Shown here piece after piece: positions 52,742-61,426 of a stretch of DNA of 64,000 nucleotides. Made by a program: the position numbers and the translations under genes. This DNA comes from PALSA-505 sp035308365 (lineage in GTDB: Bacteria; Actinomycetota; Actinomycetes; Streptosporangiales; Streptosporangiaceae), in contig DATGGU010000121.1 in assembly GCA_035308365.1 (NCBI GenBank), positions 1-64,000 of the forward strand, read 5' to 3'. Numbering within the stretch: position 1 is the first letter of the stretch; each line of letters starts with the position of its first letter. Under the pieces are notes generated by a model. That model was not told where the DNA came from. It did not search any database and saw only the letters and a list, made by a program, of their open reading frames with translations.

Positions 52742-53686
52742 GTGGCAGCGCCCTCCGCGTCGGTCCGCCGTCGCCTGACCCCGGCAGCGGCCGCCCGGGC
52801 CAAGGCGCGGGTCACCGGGTCCGAGCACTTCACCGGCTGGGGTTTTGTGACTCCTGGCGTCGTGATCATCCTGCTGTTCGGCGCCGTCCCGGTCGTGTGG
52901 TCCGCGGTGATGTCGTTCCAGCAGAACAACCTTCTCTCGCCGAACACGCCCTACGTCGGGCTGCGCAACTACCGGGCCATGCTGCACGATCCCGTCGTCG
53001 GCCAGGCGGTCGGGCACACCCTGGTCTATACGGCCCTGTTCGTGCCCGGCACGATGATCGTGGGGCTGTTCCTGGCCGTGGCGATGAACCGCAAGATCAG
53101 GTTCATCTCGCTGTACCGGACCGCCGCCTACGCGACGATGGCGATCTCCACGATCAGCGAGGCGCTGGTCTTCATCTGGCTGTTCGACCCGTCCTACGGC
53201 GTGGTCAACTACCTGTTCAGCCTGCTGCACATCCCGCAGCAGCAGTTCCTCAACTCCCCGTCCGAGGCGCTGTTCGTCATCGTCATAATGACGATCTGGG
53301 GCTGGACCGGCTTCGCCGTGGTGATCTACCTGGCCGCCCTGCAGGGCATCCCGCAGCACCTGGTAGACGCGGCAGCCACCGACGGGGCCGGCCACTGGGC
53401 GACGTTCCGCCGGGTAACGTTGCCGCTGCTCAGCCCGGCCTCGCTGTTCCTGGCCGTCTGGCTGACGATCAACGCGCTGCAGTTGTTCGACGAGGTCTAC
53501 CTGAGCACCCAGGGCGGCCCGCTGAACAGCACCACCGTGCTCGTCTACTACCTCTACGAGCAGGCCTTCCAGAACTTCAACTTCGGCTACGCGTCCGCCA
53601 TCGCCTACTTCCTGTTCCTCATCATCCTGGTGGTCACGGCGATCCAGTTCCGGGTCGGCCGGCGGTTCACCTACTACCGGTCATGA
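52742..53686 (+). CDS. sugar ABC transporter permease, CUT1 family, first subunit
   Basis: 314 aa from GTG 52742, one base after the binding-protein stop. It has six predicted hydrophobic segments (GVVIILLFGAVPVVWSAVM and others) and the EAA loop VDAAATDGAGHWATFRRVTL preceding PLLSPASLFLAVWLTINALQ. It is the MalF-like half of the importer and overlaps the next permease by 4 nt. Confidence 0.94.
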   Translation: MAAPSASVRRRLTPAAAARAKARVTGSEHFTGWGFVTPGVVIILLFGAVPVVWSAVMSFQQNNLLSPNTPYVGLRNYRAMLHDPVVGQAVGHTLVYTALFVPGTMIVGLFLAVAMNRKIRFISLYRTAAYATMAISTISEALVFIWLFDPSYGVVNYLFSLLHIPQQQFLNSPSEALFVIVIMTIWGWTGFAVVIYLAALQGIPQHLVDAAATDGAGHWATFRRVTLPLLSPASLFLAVWLTINALQLFDEVYLSTQGGPLNSTTVLVYYLYEQAFQNFNFGYASAIAYFLFLIILVVTAIQFRVGRRFTYYRS

Positions 53687-54561
53687 GCGCGCAGACCCAC
53701 GCCGGCCGCCGCCGCGGCGGGTTCCGGCTGCCGTTCAGCGGCTGGCATCTGGTACTGATCCCGGCCACGCTGATCCTGATCTTCCCGTTCGCCTGGCTGA
53801 TCATTACGTCGGTCGAGACCCCCGCCGAGGCGCTGCACTTCCCGCCGATCCTGACCCCGCACGTGCTCAGGTTCGCCAACTACCCCGATGCGCTGAAGGC
53901 CGCCCCGTTCGGCCGGTTCTTCATCAACAGCGCGGTCGTGGCGACCTCTACCGTCGTGGCCAACCTGGTGCTCTGCTCACTGGCCGGCTACGCCTTCGCC
54001 CGGCTCCGCTTCCTCGGCCGGGGCGCGTTGTTCGTGATCATCATGAGCACGCTCATGGTCCCGTTCCAGGTCACCATGATCCCGCAGTTCATCATCACCA
54101 AGTGGCTGGGCGTTCACCTGCTCGCCGGGGTCGGCATCAACCACATCGGCGCACTCATCCTGCCCAACGCGGCAACGGCCTTCGGCGTCTTCTTCCTCCG
54201 CCAGTTCTTCCGCACCCTGCCCATCGAATACGAGGAATCCGCCCGGGTAGACGGCGCGAACCGCCTCACCGTCCTGTGGCGCATCGTGCTCCCGTTGTCG
54301 ATGCCTGCCCTGGCCACGCTGGCCGCCCTCACCTTCCTGGACTCCTGGAACTCATTCCTCTGGCCGCTCATCGCCGTCAACTCCACGAACCAGATGACCC
54401 TCCCGCTGGGGCTGGCCACCTTCCAGAGCGCCCACTCCACCGAGTGGCCGCTGCTGATGGCAGGCAACGTGATGAGCCTCATCCCTATGCTGGTGATCTT
54501 CTTCGCTGCCCAGCGCTACTTCATCCGCTCGGTGGCGGCCACTGGGCTGGCCGGGACCTGA
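53683..54561 (+). CDS. sugar ABC transporter permease, CUT1 family, second subunit
   Basis: 292 aa from ATG 53683 (ATGA overlap with the first permease). MalG-like, with hydrophobic segments beginning WHLVLIPATLILIFPFAWLI and the EAA motif EYEESARVDGANRLTVLWRI followed by VLPLSMPALATLAALTF. It completes the transmembrane pore of the importer. It is the last gene of the operon; the next gene is convergent. Confidence 0.94.
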   Translation: MSAQTHAGRRRGGFRLPFSGWHLVLIPATLILIFPFAWLIITSVETPAEALHFPPILTPHVLRFANYPDALKAAPFGRFFINSAVVATSTVVANLVLCSLAGYAFARLRFLGRGALFVIIMSTLMVPFQVTMIPQFIITKWLGVHLLAGVGINHIGALILPNAATAFGVFFLRQFFRTLPIEYEESARVDGANRLTVLWRIVLPLSMPALATLAALTFLDSWNSFLWPLIAVNSTNQMTLPLGLATFQSAHSTEWPLLMAGNVMSLIPMLVIFFAAQRYFIRSVAATGLAGT

Positions 54562-54647
54562 TCGCGGGAAATCCTTGGAGTTCCGGGGCCAGCCACTCTT
54601 CGCACAAGCCGGGAGAACCCCCAGTTGGGTGACCGGTTGCTCTGGGA

Positions 54648-55484
54648 CTAGCCAGCTCTCAGAACATCAAGCAGCCTGGTCACCTCGCGGGCGATAGCGT
54701 CGCGGCCTGCCGCGAGATACCGCCGGGGATCCACCGCCACGGCGTCCCGGGCCAGGTATTCCCTGACCGCGTGTGTGAAGACCTTGTTGAGCTGGGTTGC
54801 GATGTTGATCTTTGTGAGCCCGGCGGTGACCGCTGCGGTCAGCATTCCGTCCGGCACGCCAGATGACCCATGCAGCACCAACGGGACCTCGACCGCATTG
54901 CGAATCCGGGCGATCAGCTCCAGGTCCAGCAGCGCGTCCCTGGTCAGCATCGCGTGCGAGCTGCCTACGGCCACGGCCAGGGCATCGATCCCGGTCGCGG
55001 CCGCGTATTCTGCCGCCTCGTCCGGCCTGGTCCGGACTGTCGGGTGATGTGCCCCGTCCTTGCCGCCGATCTCGCCGATCTCCGCCTCGACCCAGATGCC
55101 GCGCTCATGACACCAGGCCGCGACCGCCCGCGTCGCCTCGGCGTTGTCCGAATACGGCAGCACCGAGGCGTCGAACATCACCGATCCGAACCCCAGCTCA
55201 CCCGCCTCGGCCACCAGCTCCCACGAAGTCGCATGATCAAGATGCACGGCCACCGGGACGGCAGACGCTTCCGCGACCGCCAGGCAGGCCCGCCCGATCC
55301 CCGTCAGGCCTCTGTGATACTTCACGCAGTTCTCGCTGATCTGCAGCACAACCGGTGCGCCGGCCGCCTCCGCCCCGGTAACAATCCCCTCGGCGTGTTC
55401 GACCCCGATCACGTTGAATGCCCCCACGCCCCGCCGGGCCTTCCACGCCGGCGTCACGACCTCGGCAACCTGAACCGCCGTCAT
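54648..55484 (-). CDS. class II fructose/tagatose-bisphosphate aldolase
   Basis: 278 aa from ATG 55484, whose A is shared with the stop of the upstream kinase. Zinc and catalytic motifs are in order: VAVHLDHATSWE (two His/Asp), EAEIGEIGGKDGAHH (Glu), LVLHGSSGVPDGML (His) and KINIATQLNKVFTHAVRE. The sequence belongs to the GatY/KbaY type that cleaves tagatose 1,6-bisphosphate to glycerone phosphate and glyceraldehyde 3-phosphate, although fructose bisphosphate cannot be excluded. Together with the kinase and the SIS isomerase upstream it forms a lower pathway for galactosamine- or galactitol-type sugars. Confidence 0.9.
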   Translation of the reverse strand: MTAVQVAEVVTPAWKARRGVGAFNVIGVEHAEGIVTGAEAAGAPVVLQISENCVKYHRGLTGIGRACLAVAEASAVPVAVHLDHATSWELVAEAGELGFGSVMFDASVLPYSDNAEATRAVAAWCHERGIWVEAEIGEIGGKDGAHHPTVRTRPDEAAEYAAATGIDALAVAVGSSHAMLTRDALLDLELIARIRNAVEVPLVLHGSSGVPDGMLTAAVTAGLTKINIATQLNKVFTHAVREYLARDAVAVDPRRYLAAGRDAIAREVTRLLDVLRAG

Positions 55485-56434
55485 CAGTGGACCCCGACCT
55501 GGCCGACGCGGACCTCGTCCAGTACGCGCTCGTACTCTGCCTGGCGAAACTCTCCGGCCACCGGTGCGGCGGCAGCCGCCGACCCAAGGGCAACGGCATG
55601 CCGCAATCTCTGCGGCCAGGTGTCCCCGAGCACCGTCCGCCATGCCAGGCCCGCCACCACCGCGTCCCCGGCCCCGGTCGCGTTGACCCCCACCCGTCCG
55701 GGTGGCACCGCCCGCCAGACTCCCTCGCCGGTTACTGCCAGCATTCCATCCGCGCCCAGGGACACCACAACGTTCCCGGCTCCCAGTTCCCGCAGCTCTT
55801 CGGCCGCTGTCGCGACCGCTCCCGTATCCCGCCCCACCGGCCGCCCGGCCACGCTGCCCAGCTCCGCCGCGTTCGGCTTGACGACGGCCGGGCGCCCCGC
55901 CAGCCCCAGCCGCAGCGCGTCCCCGTCAGCGTCGAGCACGACAGCGGCCCCTGCCTTCGCCGCGAGCTCGCTCAACTCGGCGTAGGTGTCCGCCGCAACG
56001 CCAACCGGCAAGCTCCCGGTCAGCACGACGGCCGCGCTTCGCGGGGCCTCGGCCACGAACCGATTGCGAAACGCCGCGTACTCGTCCGGCGTGACGACCG
56101 GGCCAGGCTCGCTGAAGAGCGCCGCCTGGCGGCGGCCCCCGTCCACCACCACGAAGGTCCGCCGGGTCTGGCCAGCGATAGCCAGGAAATCCGCCGCAAC
56201 GCCGGCCTCAGCGAATGCCTCCGCAACCGCATCCCCGGCCCGCCCGCCAAGCACCCCCATCACCAGCACGTCCACCCCGAGCCCGTGCAGCACCCGGCCC
56301 ACATTGAGCCCCTTGCCACCGGGGCGTACCAGCACCCGGGTCGCTCTGTTCACCCCCGCCCAGTCGACCCGCTCCAGCTCATGCGTGACGTCCAGCGCCG
56401 GGTTCAGCGCGACCACCAGGATTCGCCCGTTCAT
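55484..56434 (-). CDS. PfkB-family sugar-phosphate kinase (tagatose-6-P or fructose-1-P type)
   Basis: 316 aa from ATG 56434, with GAGG 5 nt upstream; ATG 56437 is adjacent. It starts MNGRILVVALNPALDVTHEL and has RVLVRPGGKGLNVGRVLHGL, AVVLTGSLPVGVAAD and the catalytic VNATGAGDAVVAGL, the layout of LacC and 1-phosphofructokinases. In this operon the expected reaction is phosphorylation of tagatose 6-phosphate at C1, giving the substrate for the aldolase encoded next. The assignment between the two kinase types is inferred from context. Confidence 0.9.
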   Translation of the reverse strand: MNGRILVVALNPALDVTHELERVDWAGVNRATRVLVRPGGKGLNVGRVLHGLGVDVLVMGVLGGRAGDAVAEAFAEAGVAADFLAIAGQTRRTFVVVDGGRRQAALFSEPGPVVTPDEYAAFRNRFVAEAPRSAAVVLTGSLPVGVAADTYAELSELAAKAGAAVVLDADGDALRLGLAGRPAVVKPNAAELGSVAGRPVGRDTGAVATAAEELRELGAGNVVVSLGADGMLAVTGEGVWRAVPPGRVGVNATGAGDAVVAGLAWRTVLGDTWPQRLRHAVALGSAAAAAPVAGEFRQAEYERVLDEVRVGQVGVH

Positions 56435-56493
56435 CATGGCCTCGGCAAGATGCTCACACGCTGGTAACGGCCGGGAGCCCCACCCCATCCGCG

Positions 56494-57390
56494 TTACCGG
56501 GTCAAGATGACCGAGCGGGTCAGGTTACGTGGCCTGTCCGGGTCCAGGCCCCGGGCCCGGGCCGCAGCCGTGGCCACCTGCTGGACTCGCACCAGCTCGG
56601 CCATGGGATCCTCTGCGCTCTCCCAGGCCAGGCCGCCCGTCGCGGCTATCTCGGCGGCCAGTCCGTCCGGCGCCGCGCCCAGGAGCCAGACCACGCTGCC
56701 CGGTCCGGTGATGGCGATCGGCCCGTGCCGGTACTCCATGGCCGGGTAGGCCTCGGTCCACATTCCGGCGGCCTCTCTGAGCTTGAGCGCCGCCTCGTTG
56801 GCCAGGCCGTACGTCCAGCCGGTGCCAAGGAAGGTGAACTGGCTGGCGCTGGTGAGCTGCGACGGCAGCGGCTGCGCCAGGATCCGGCGCGCACCGTCGG
56901 CTGCCACGGCAACATCGTGCCCGAGGTGGGCCCGGAGCAACGCAAGCTCGGTGGTGGCGAACCGGGTCTGCACGACCGAGCGCTCGTCGGCGAAGTCCAT
57001 GGCGATGACCGCGTCCGCCAGCGACGTTACCGGGCTATCGGGAACGGCGGTGATCACGGTCACCGGGATCATGTGCCCGATCCTGGCCAGCAGGTCAACG
57101 ATCTCGGTGGTGGTGCCGGACCGGGACAGCGCCACCAGCCTGTCGTAGCCGCGGCCGGCCGGGAACTCCGATGCCGCGAACGCGTCGGTCTCACCCTGCC
57201 CGGACGCTTCGCGCGCCGCAGCGTAGGACTGCGCGATGAACCACGAGGTGCCACAGCCGGCCACGGCGACGCGCTCACCGCTGACCGGCAGCGCCCCGGC
57301 CACGTCCCTCGCCAACTCGGCCGCCCGCAGCCAGCACCCAGGCTGTGAGGCCACCTCCGAGTCGATCTGGCCAACCATGCCCTCATTCAC
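56494..57390 (-). CDS. SIS-domain sugar-phosphate isomerase/deaminase, AgaS-like
   Basis: 298 aa from GTG 57390, 6 nt after GGGAGG; an ATG at 57378 is also possible. Two SIS domains contain VAVAGCGTSWFIAQSYAAAR, VALSRSGTTTEIVDLLARI and FLGTGWTYGLANEAALKLRE, followed by the AYPAMEYRHGPIAITG segment with the catalytic glutamate and histidine. It resembles AgaS, which converts galactosamine 6-phosphate to tagatose 6-phosphate. The order SIS isomerase, kinase, aldolase gives three consecutive steps of such a pathway. There is a 59-bp gap to the kinase gene. Confidence 0.87.
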   Translation of the reverse strand: MNEGMVGQIDSEVASQPGCWLRAAELARDVAGALPVSGERVAVAGCGTSWFIAQSYAAAREASGQGETDAFAASEFPAGRGYDRLVALSRSGTTTEIVDLLARIGHMIPVTVITAVPDSPVTSLADAVIAMDFADERSVVQTRFATTELALLRAHLGHDVAVAADGARRILAQPLPSQLTSASQFTFLGTGWTYGLANEAALKLREAAGMWTEAYPAMEYRHGPIAITGPGSVVWLLGAAPDGLAAEIAATGGLAWESAEDPMAELVRVQQVATAAARARGLDPDRPRNLTRSVILTR

Positions 57391-57399
57391 ATCCACCCT

Positions 57400-57560
57400 C
57401 CCGCACCTCACATTCCCAACGAATCTCCCAACACCCCGCGCCCCAGCCACCACCCCCCGCGCAATCAAACCCACACGCCCCAGCCGCCCCACACGCGCAG
57501 CCACCCCCACACGCGCAGCGAAAGCCACACGCGCCAGCCACACCCACACGCGCAGTCAAA
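57400..57560. repeat. C-rich degenerate repeats (CACACGCGCAGCCAC type)
   Basis: Variants of CCACACGCGCAG recur at irregular spacing of 15-27 nt. The array is upstream of the SIS gene and on its strand could be read as a Gly/Ala/Val-rich leader. The better start at 57390 leaves it outside the protein. Confidence 0.7.
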
Positions 57561-57586
57561 CCCACGGCCCCCAGCCACCCCGGTCC

Positions 57587-57633
57587 GCCGGGCGAAGCCC
57601 GGCACCGGGGGGTCCGGGGGGTCGTCCCCCCGG
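57587..57633. terminator. two adjacent GC-rich hairpins
   Basis: GCCGGGC-gaa-GCCCGGC (57587-57603) and CCGGGGGG-tcgt-CCCCCCGG (57614-57633) are perfect stems of 7 and 8 bp. They may form a REP-like element or a barrier to transcription between the two divergent units. Confidence 0.5.
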
Positions 57634-57708
57634 GCTAGCGGCACAGGAGGGAAACCAGCGAAGCTGACCAAAGGTCAGCGAGTAGGCAAGCCCATCCCCT
57701 CCTGCGCG

Positions 57709-57757
57709 TTTCTGAGCGATATCTCGCAGAAACAATCGTATCTTAGCAAGCTAAGAT
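57709..57757. promoter_or_regulatory. candidate operators upstream of the DeoR gene
   Basis: ATCTTAGC and GCTAAGAT form a perfect 8-bp inverted repeat with AA between them (57740-57757). A second imperfect palindrome, TTTCTG...GATATC...CAGAAA, covers 57709-57732. They lie 70-120 bp upstream of the regulator start in AT-rich DNA, as expected for autoregulation by a DeoR-family repressor. Confidence 0.5.
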
Positions 57758-57827
57758 TGCGCAGATGAAGCACGTATTGCTCATTGTGTGAACACGTGGG
57801 AAGCTACCTGCTCGGAAGAGTCGGGAG

Positions 57828-58625
57828 ATGGTGGTGAGTCGCTACAGCCGCTGGAACGAGCTGCTCGAACTGCTCGCGGCCGATGGCCAGTTGCAGGTGG
57901 AGCGCGCGGCGGAGGTGCTCGGTGTATCGGCGGCGACGGTCCGCAGAGACTTCGACGAGCTGGCCCAGCAGCAGATGCTCACCAGGATCCGGGGCGGTGC
58001 GGTCGCCAAGGGGGTCACGTATGACCTGCCGCTGCGGTACAAGAGCGAGCGGCACCCGTCGGAGAAGCAGCGCATCGCCGTGGCGGCCGCCGCGCTGCTG
58101 CGGCCGGGCCAGATCGCCGGGCTGAACGGCGGGACCACGACGACCGAGGTCGCTCGCGCGCTGGCCACCCGGGCCGACCTGAACGCCGGGTCGTCCTCAC
58201 CAGCGGTCACCGTGGTCACCAACGCGCTCAACATCGCCACCGAGCTAGCCGTCCGCCAGCACATCAAGATCGTTGCCACCGGCGGTGTCGCCCGGCCGCA
58301 GTCCTACGAGCTGATCGGCCCGCTGGCCACCGGTGTACTGGAGCAGGTGACGCTGGACATCGTGTTCCTCGGCGTGGACGGGATCGACCCGGTGGCGGGC
58401 GCCACCGCGCACCACGAGGGAGAGGCGAGCATCAACCGGCTGATGACCGAGCGGGCCGGCCAGGTCGTGGTGGTGGCCGACAGCTCCAAGGTCGGCCGCC
58501 GGGCGTTCGCCCGGATCTGCGCCGCGTCCGAGGTTGACGTGCTGGTCACCGACTCCGGCATCGCCCGGGCCGCGGCGGCCAGGTTCGCGGAAGCCGGAAC
58601 CCGGGTGATTGCGGCGGACAGATGA
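57828..58625 (+). CDS. DeoR-family sugar regulator
   Basis: 265 aa from ATG 57828. The N-terminal helix-turn-helix (RWNELLELLAADGQLQVERA, then AEVLGVSAATVRRDFDELAQ) is the DeoR signature, followed by the GGA linker (RIRGGAVAKG) and the sugar-phosphate-sensing domain (GLNGGTTTTEVARALATRA, IVFLGVDGIDPVAGATAHHE, VVVVADSSKVGRRAFARIC). It is most like AgaR/GlpR-type repressors that bind a phosphosugar. Its neighbours suggest it controls the divergent isomerase-kinase-aldolase operon. It overlaps the next kinase gene by 4 nt. Confidence 0.94.
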   Translation: MVVSRYSRWNELLELLAADGQLQVERAAEVLGVSAATVRRDFDELAQQQMLTRIRGGAVAKGVTYDLPLRYKSERHPSEKQRIAVAAAALLRPGQIAGLNGGTTTTEVARALATRADLNAGSSSPAVTVVTNALNIATELAVRQHIKIVATGGVARPQSYELIGPLATGVLEQVTLDIVFLGVDGIDPVAGATAHHEGEASINRLMTERAGQVVVVADSSKVGRRAFARICAASEVDVLVTDSGIARAAAARFAEAGTRVIAADR

Positions 58626-59590
58626 GCGGCGGGGATCTCCTGATACTGGGTGACTGCAACCCCGACATACTCGTGGCCGGTGCCGACGTGATCCCCGAGT
58701 TCGGCCAGCGGGAGAAGCTGGTGGACGAGATCTCGCTGGTCATCGGCGGATCCGCGGCGATCACCGCGGTGGCGGCCGCGCGGCTCGGACTGCGCGTGGC
58801 CCTGGTGGCCGCGGTCGGGGATGACCCGGCCGGCCGGTTCCTGCTCGGCCAGCTCACCGCCGAAGGGGTGAACGTCTCGGCGATGGCGATACGGCCCGGC
58901 GTCCCCACCGGCGCGACGGTGGCGCTGTCGCGGGGGCAGGACCGGGCGATTCTCACCGCGACCGGCGCCATGACCGAGCTGACCGCGGCGGACGTCCCGG
59001 CGGCGCTGCTGGCCGGGGTCAGGCATCTGCACGCCGGCTCGTACTTCCTGGTCGAGCGCTCGCTCGGGCCGGGGCTTGCCGACCTGTTCGCCCGGGCCAG
59101 GGCGGCCGGGGTCACCACGTCGCTGGACACCAACTGGGATCCGTCGGAGCGGTGGGGCGGCGATCAGCTCCGCGGCATCCTCGCCCAGACAGGTGTGCTG
59201 ATGCCCAACGAGGCGGAGGCGCTGCGGATCAGCGGCACCGATTCGCTGGCCGAGGCGGCCGAGGTGCTCACCGCGACCGGGTCCAGGCTGGCCGTCAAGT
59301 GCGGCGCCGAAGGTGCGCTGTGCGTGGACGGGGCCGGGGGAGCGCAGCACACCGTGGTGCTGCCGCCGGTGCAGGCGATGGATACCACCGGCGCCGGGGA
59401 CTGTTTCAACGCGGGCCTGATCACCGGGCTGCTGCGCGGCCTGGACCTGCCGCGGGCGGCCGCGCTGGGCTGCGCGGTGGCCGCCGCGTCCACTCAGGCG
59501 ATGGGCGGGACCGGGGCCACCCTGGACCTGGCCACCGCGATGACCGCAGCCGCGGCGGCCAGCATTGCGCAGCCGCACCTGTTCCCCTAA
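58622..59590 (+). CDS. PfkB-family carbohydrate kinase
   Basis: 322 aa from ATG 58622 (ATGA overlap with the regulator). The ribokinase-fold motifs are EISLVIGGSAAITAVAAARL, LDTNWDPSERWGG, LMPNEAEALRISGT and the catalytic DTTGAGDCFNAGLITG. It is less like phosphofructokinases than the other PfkB gene and more like sugar kinases acting on unphosphorylated sugars. It may supply the first phosphorylation of the imported sugar, which ABC import leaves unphosphorylated; the substrate is inferred. Confidence 0.92.
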   Translation: MSGGDLLILGDCNPDILVAGADVIPEFGQREKLVDEISLVIGGSAAITAVAAARLGLRVALVAAVGDDPAGRFLLGQLTAEGVNVSAMAIRPGVPTGATVALSRGQDRAILTATGAMTELTAADVPAALLAGVRHLHAGSYFLVERSLGPGLADLFARARAAGVTTSLDTNWDPSERWGGDQLRGILAQTGVLMPNEAEALRISGTDSLAEAAEVLTATGSRLAVKCGAEGALCVDGAGGAQHTVVLPPVQAMDTTGAGDCFNAGLITGLLRGLDLPRAAALGCAVAAASTQAMGGTGATLDLATAMTAAAAASIAQPHLFP

Positions 59591-59639
59591 GGGACGCTCC
59601 AGACCTGGGCTTTTTCCGGATCCACCCCGGGTCCGTACA

Positions 59640-61157
59640 TTAACTTCCGTCTGCTATCACTTCCAGCGGTACTGGAGTGATGATTGGCCGCCCCTGGAGG
59701 TCGCCCACCTCGGCCAGCGGCCGCCCGGCCGCGGCCGCCACCGCGCACTGCAGCACCGGCCCGCAGATCCGGCCCTGGCAGTAGCCCATCCCGCACCGGG
59801 TGACTCCCTTGACCGCTCGCACGTCCCGCGCCCCGGCCGCTACCGCCCGGCCGATGTTGGCCCACGGCACGTCCTCACAACGGCACACGACGGTGTCCGG
59901 CTCCGGCCAGCCCAGCCAGCCTGGCCGCAGCGGATAAGCCGCGTCGAGGAACTCCGCGAACCGCCGCGCGCGGCCGAGCCTGGCCCGGACAGCGGCGGTC
60001 CGGGCCGTATGCGCCGCCGGATCCAGCCGGCCCAGATAGCGCGCCGCCGAGGCCCCGGCCAGATACCCCTCCAGCTCGGCTACCTGAGCGCCGCCGGTCC
60101 CGGTGACCTCGCCGGCCGCGAACACTCCAGCCACCGAGGTGGCCTGATCCTCGTCGTGGGTCACCGCCGCGACCGGCCTGGCCGGGTGCGGCGTGTCCGC
60201 GCAGCCAAGCAGGCGGGCCAGCTCCAGGGCGGGGGAGAAGCCGTAGCTCACGTGCACCGCGTCCACGAGCAGTTCCCGCCGCGGACCGGGAACCGGCCAC
60301 CATTGACCGCCGCGCCGCGAACCGGGGACCGGCCGCCACTGCCCGTCCAGCCGGGCCACCGTGGCCCGCCGCACCCTGCCTTCCCCGTGGCAGGCGATGA
60401 CGGCGTGCCCGGTACGGACCGGAACCCGGTGCCTGGCCAGGATGGCGGCGTAGCCAGCGGCCTCGCGGAGCTTGCCCGGGCTGGCCACGAGGTGGCCGGC
60501 ATGGGTCAAGGCGGCCCGGCCCAGCCCGGCGATTGCCCGGGTTGCTTCGAGCACGGCGAGGACGCGGACACCCGCCGTCGCCAGCCCGGCCGCGACCGGG
60601 AGCAGCAGCGGCCCGGACCCGGCCACGATCACCCGCTTGCCCATGGTCACGCCCTGGCTCTTCAGCAGCGCCTGGGCCGCTCCCGCCGTGGTCACCCCCG
60701 GCAGATCCCAGCCGGGAAACGGCAGCACCAGCTCGGTGGCACCGGTGGCCACGACCACCGCCCGCGCCCGCAGGACGGCGGGGACCATCTGGCTGCTTGC
60801 GGTCCAGCGCGATGGGCCGGGCTGGGTGGGCTGGGTCGTGAGGTGGAGGAAGAACCCCTGAGTGGCCGGGGTGGCGTGCCAGACGGTGGTTACCGGGAGG
60901 TGCTGGATGCCCGGGTGCCCGATGGCGGGACGGAGCGCTGGCGCCAGCCGTTCCTGGAAATGAAGGGAACCGGATACGGCGGGGGCTGCGGAGATGACGC
61001 TCTGCCGGTGTATCTGGCCGCCTACTGCGGGAGCGGAGTCGATCAGGGTCACCGAGCAGCCACAGCCGGCGGCCGTGACGGCGGCGGCCAGGCCGGCCGG
61101 GCCGGCGCCGACCACGGCGACGTCCACCGGGGGAGCGTCCGGCTGGGGCGGGGTCAT
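59640..61157 (-). CDS. FAD-dependent oxidoreductase with C-terminal 2Fe-2S motif (HcnB/LhpE/OoxA-like)
   Basis: 505 aa from ATG 61157, overlapping the 2Fe-2S gene stop by 4 nt. It has an FAD fold (VDVAVVGAGPAGLAAAVTAA), a second dinucleotide fold (MGKRVIVAGSGPLLLPVAAG) and a C-terminal BFD-like iron-sulfur module (VCRCEDVPWANIGRAV, then GVTRCGMGYCQGRICGPVLQ) with Cys-x-Cys and two further cysteines. This is the alpha subunit type of hydroxyproline dehydrogenase, opine oxidase and HCN synthase. It transfers electrons between NAD(P) or acceptors and the small 2Fe-2S subunit. A short repeat (GQWRPVPGSRRGGQWWPVPG) is inserted near residue 290. Confidence 0.88.
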   Translation of the reverse strand: MTPPQPDAPPVDVAVVGAGPAGLAAAVTAAGCGCSVTLIDSAPAVGGQIHRQSVISAAPAVSGSLHFQERLAPALRPAIGHPGIQHLPVTTVWHATPATQGFFLHLTTQPTQPGPSRWTASSQMVPAVLRARAVVVATGATELVLPFPGWDLPGVTTAGAAQALLKSQGVTMGKRVIVAGSGPLLLPVAAGLATAGVRVLAVLEATRAIAGLGRAALTHAGHLVASPGKLREAAGYAAILARHRVPVRTGHAVIACHGEGRVRRATVARLDGQWRPVPGSRRGGQWWPVPGPRRELLVDAVHVSYGFSPALELARLLGCADTPHPARPVAAVTHDEDQATSVAGVFAAGEVTGTGGAQVAELEGYLAGASAARYLGRLDPAAHTARTAAVRARLGRARRFAEFLDAAYPLRPGWLGWPEPDTVVCRCEDVPWANIGRAVAAGARDVRAVKGVTRCGMGYCQGRICGPVLQCAVAAAAGRPLAEVGDLQGRPIITPVPLEVIADGS

Positions 61158-61426
61158 TCGGCGGGGCCCAGGGAGCTGGACGTTGTGACCACGTCGCCGT
61201 CGTGGACCTGGACCAGGCAGGCGCGGACCGCACGATGGGGGGCGACGTCCACCAGGCAGTCGAAGCAGACGCCGATCGCGCAGAAGATGCCGCGCGGACT
61301 GCCGCCGGAGCGGGTACGGCGCCAGGACATGATGCCGTTGGTGAGCAGGGCGCCGCCGATCGTCATGCCGCATTCCGCTTCCAGCGCGGTGCCGTCGAAG
61401 GTGAAGCGGACGGGATCATCGGGCAT
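61154..61426 (-). CDS. small (2Fe-2S)-binding subunit (HcnA/LhpF/OoxC-like)
   Basis: 90 aa from ATG 61426 behind GGAGGCCACC. Four cysteines have plant-type ferredoxin spacing in GIFCAIGVCFDCLVDV and RACLVQV, and the start PVRFTFDGTALEAECGMTIG is typical of this family. It shuttles electrons between the two flavin subunits. It overlaps the upstream flavoprotein gene by 11 nt and the downstream one by 4 nt, so the three subunits are made together. Confidence 0.92.
   Translation of the reverse strand: MPDDPVRFTFDGTALEAECGMTIGGALLTNGIMSWRRTRSGGSPRGIFCAIGVCFDCLVDVAPHRAVRACLVQVHDGDVVTTSSSLGPAE

Larger units (their letters stand above)
57391..57827. other. 437-bp divergent regulatory region
   Basis: It lies between the SIS-kinase-aldolase operon and the DeoR regulator. 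It contains C-rich repeats (57400-57560), two hairpins (57587-57603 and 57614-57633) and two palindromes (57709-57732, 57740-57757) near the regulator. No gene is present. Confidence 0.55.
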
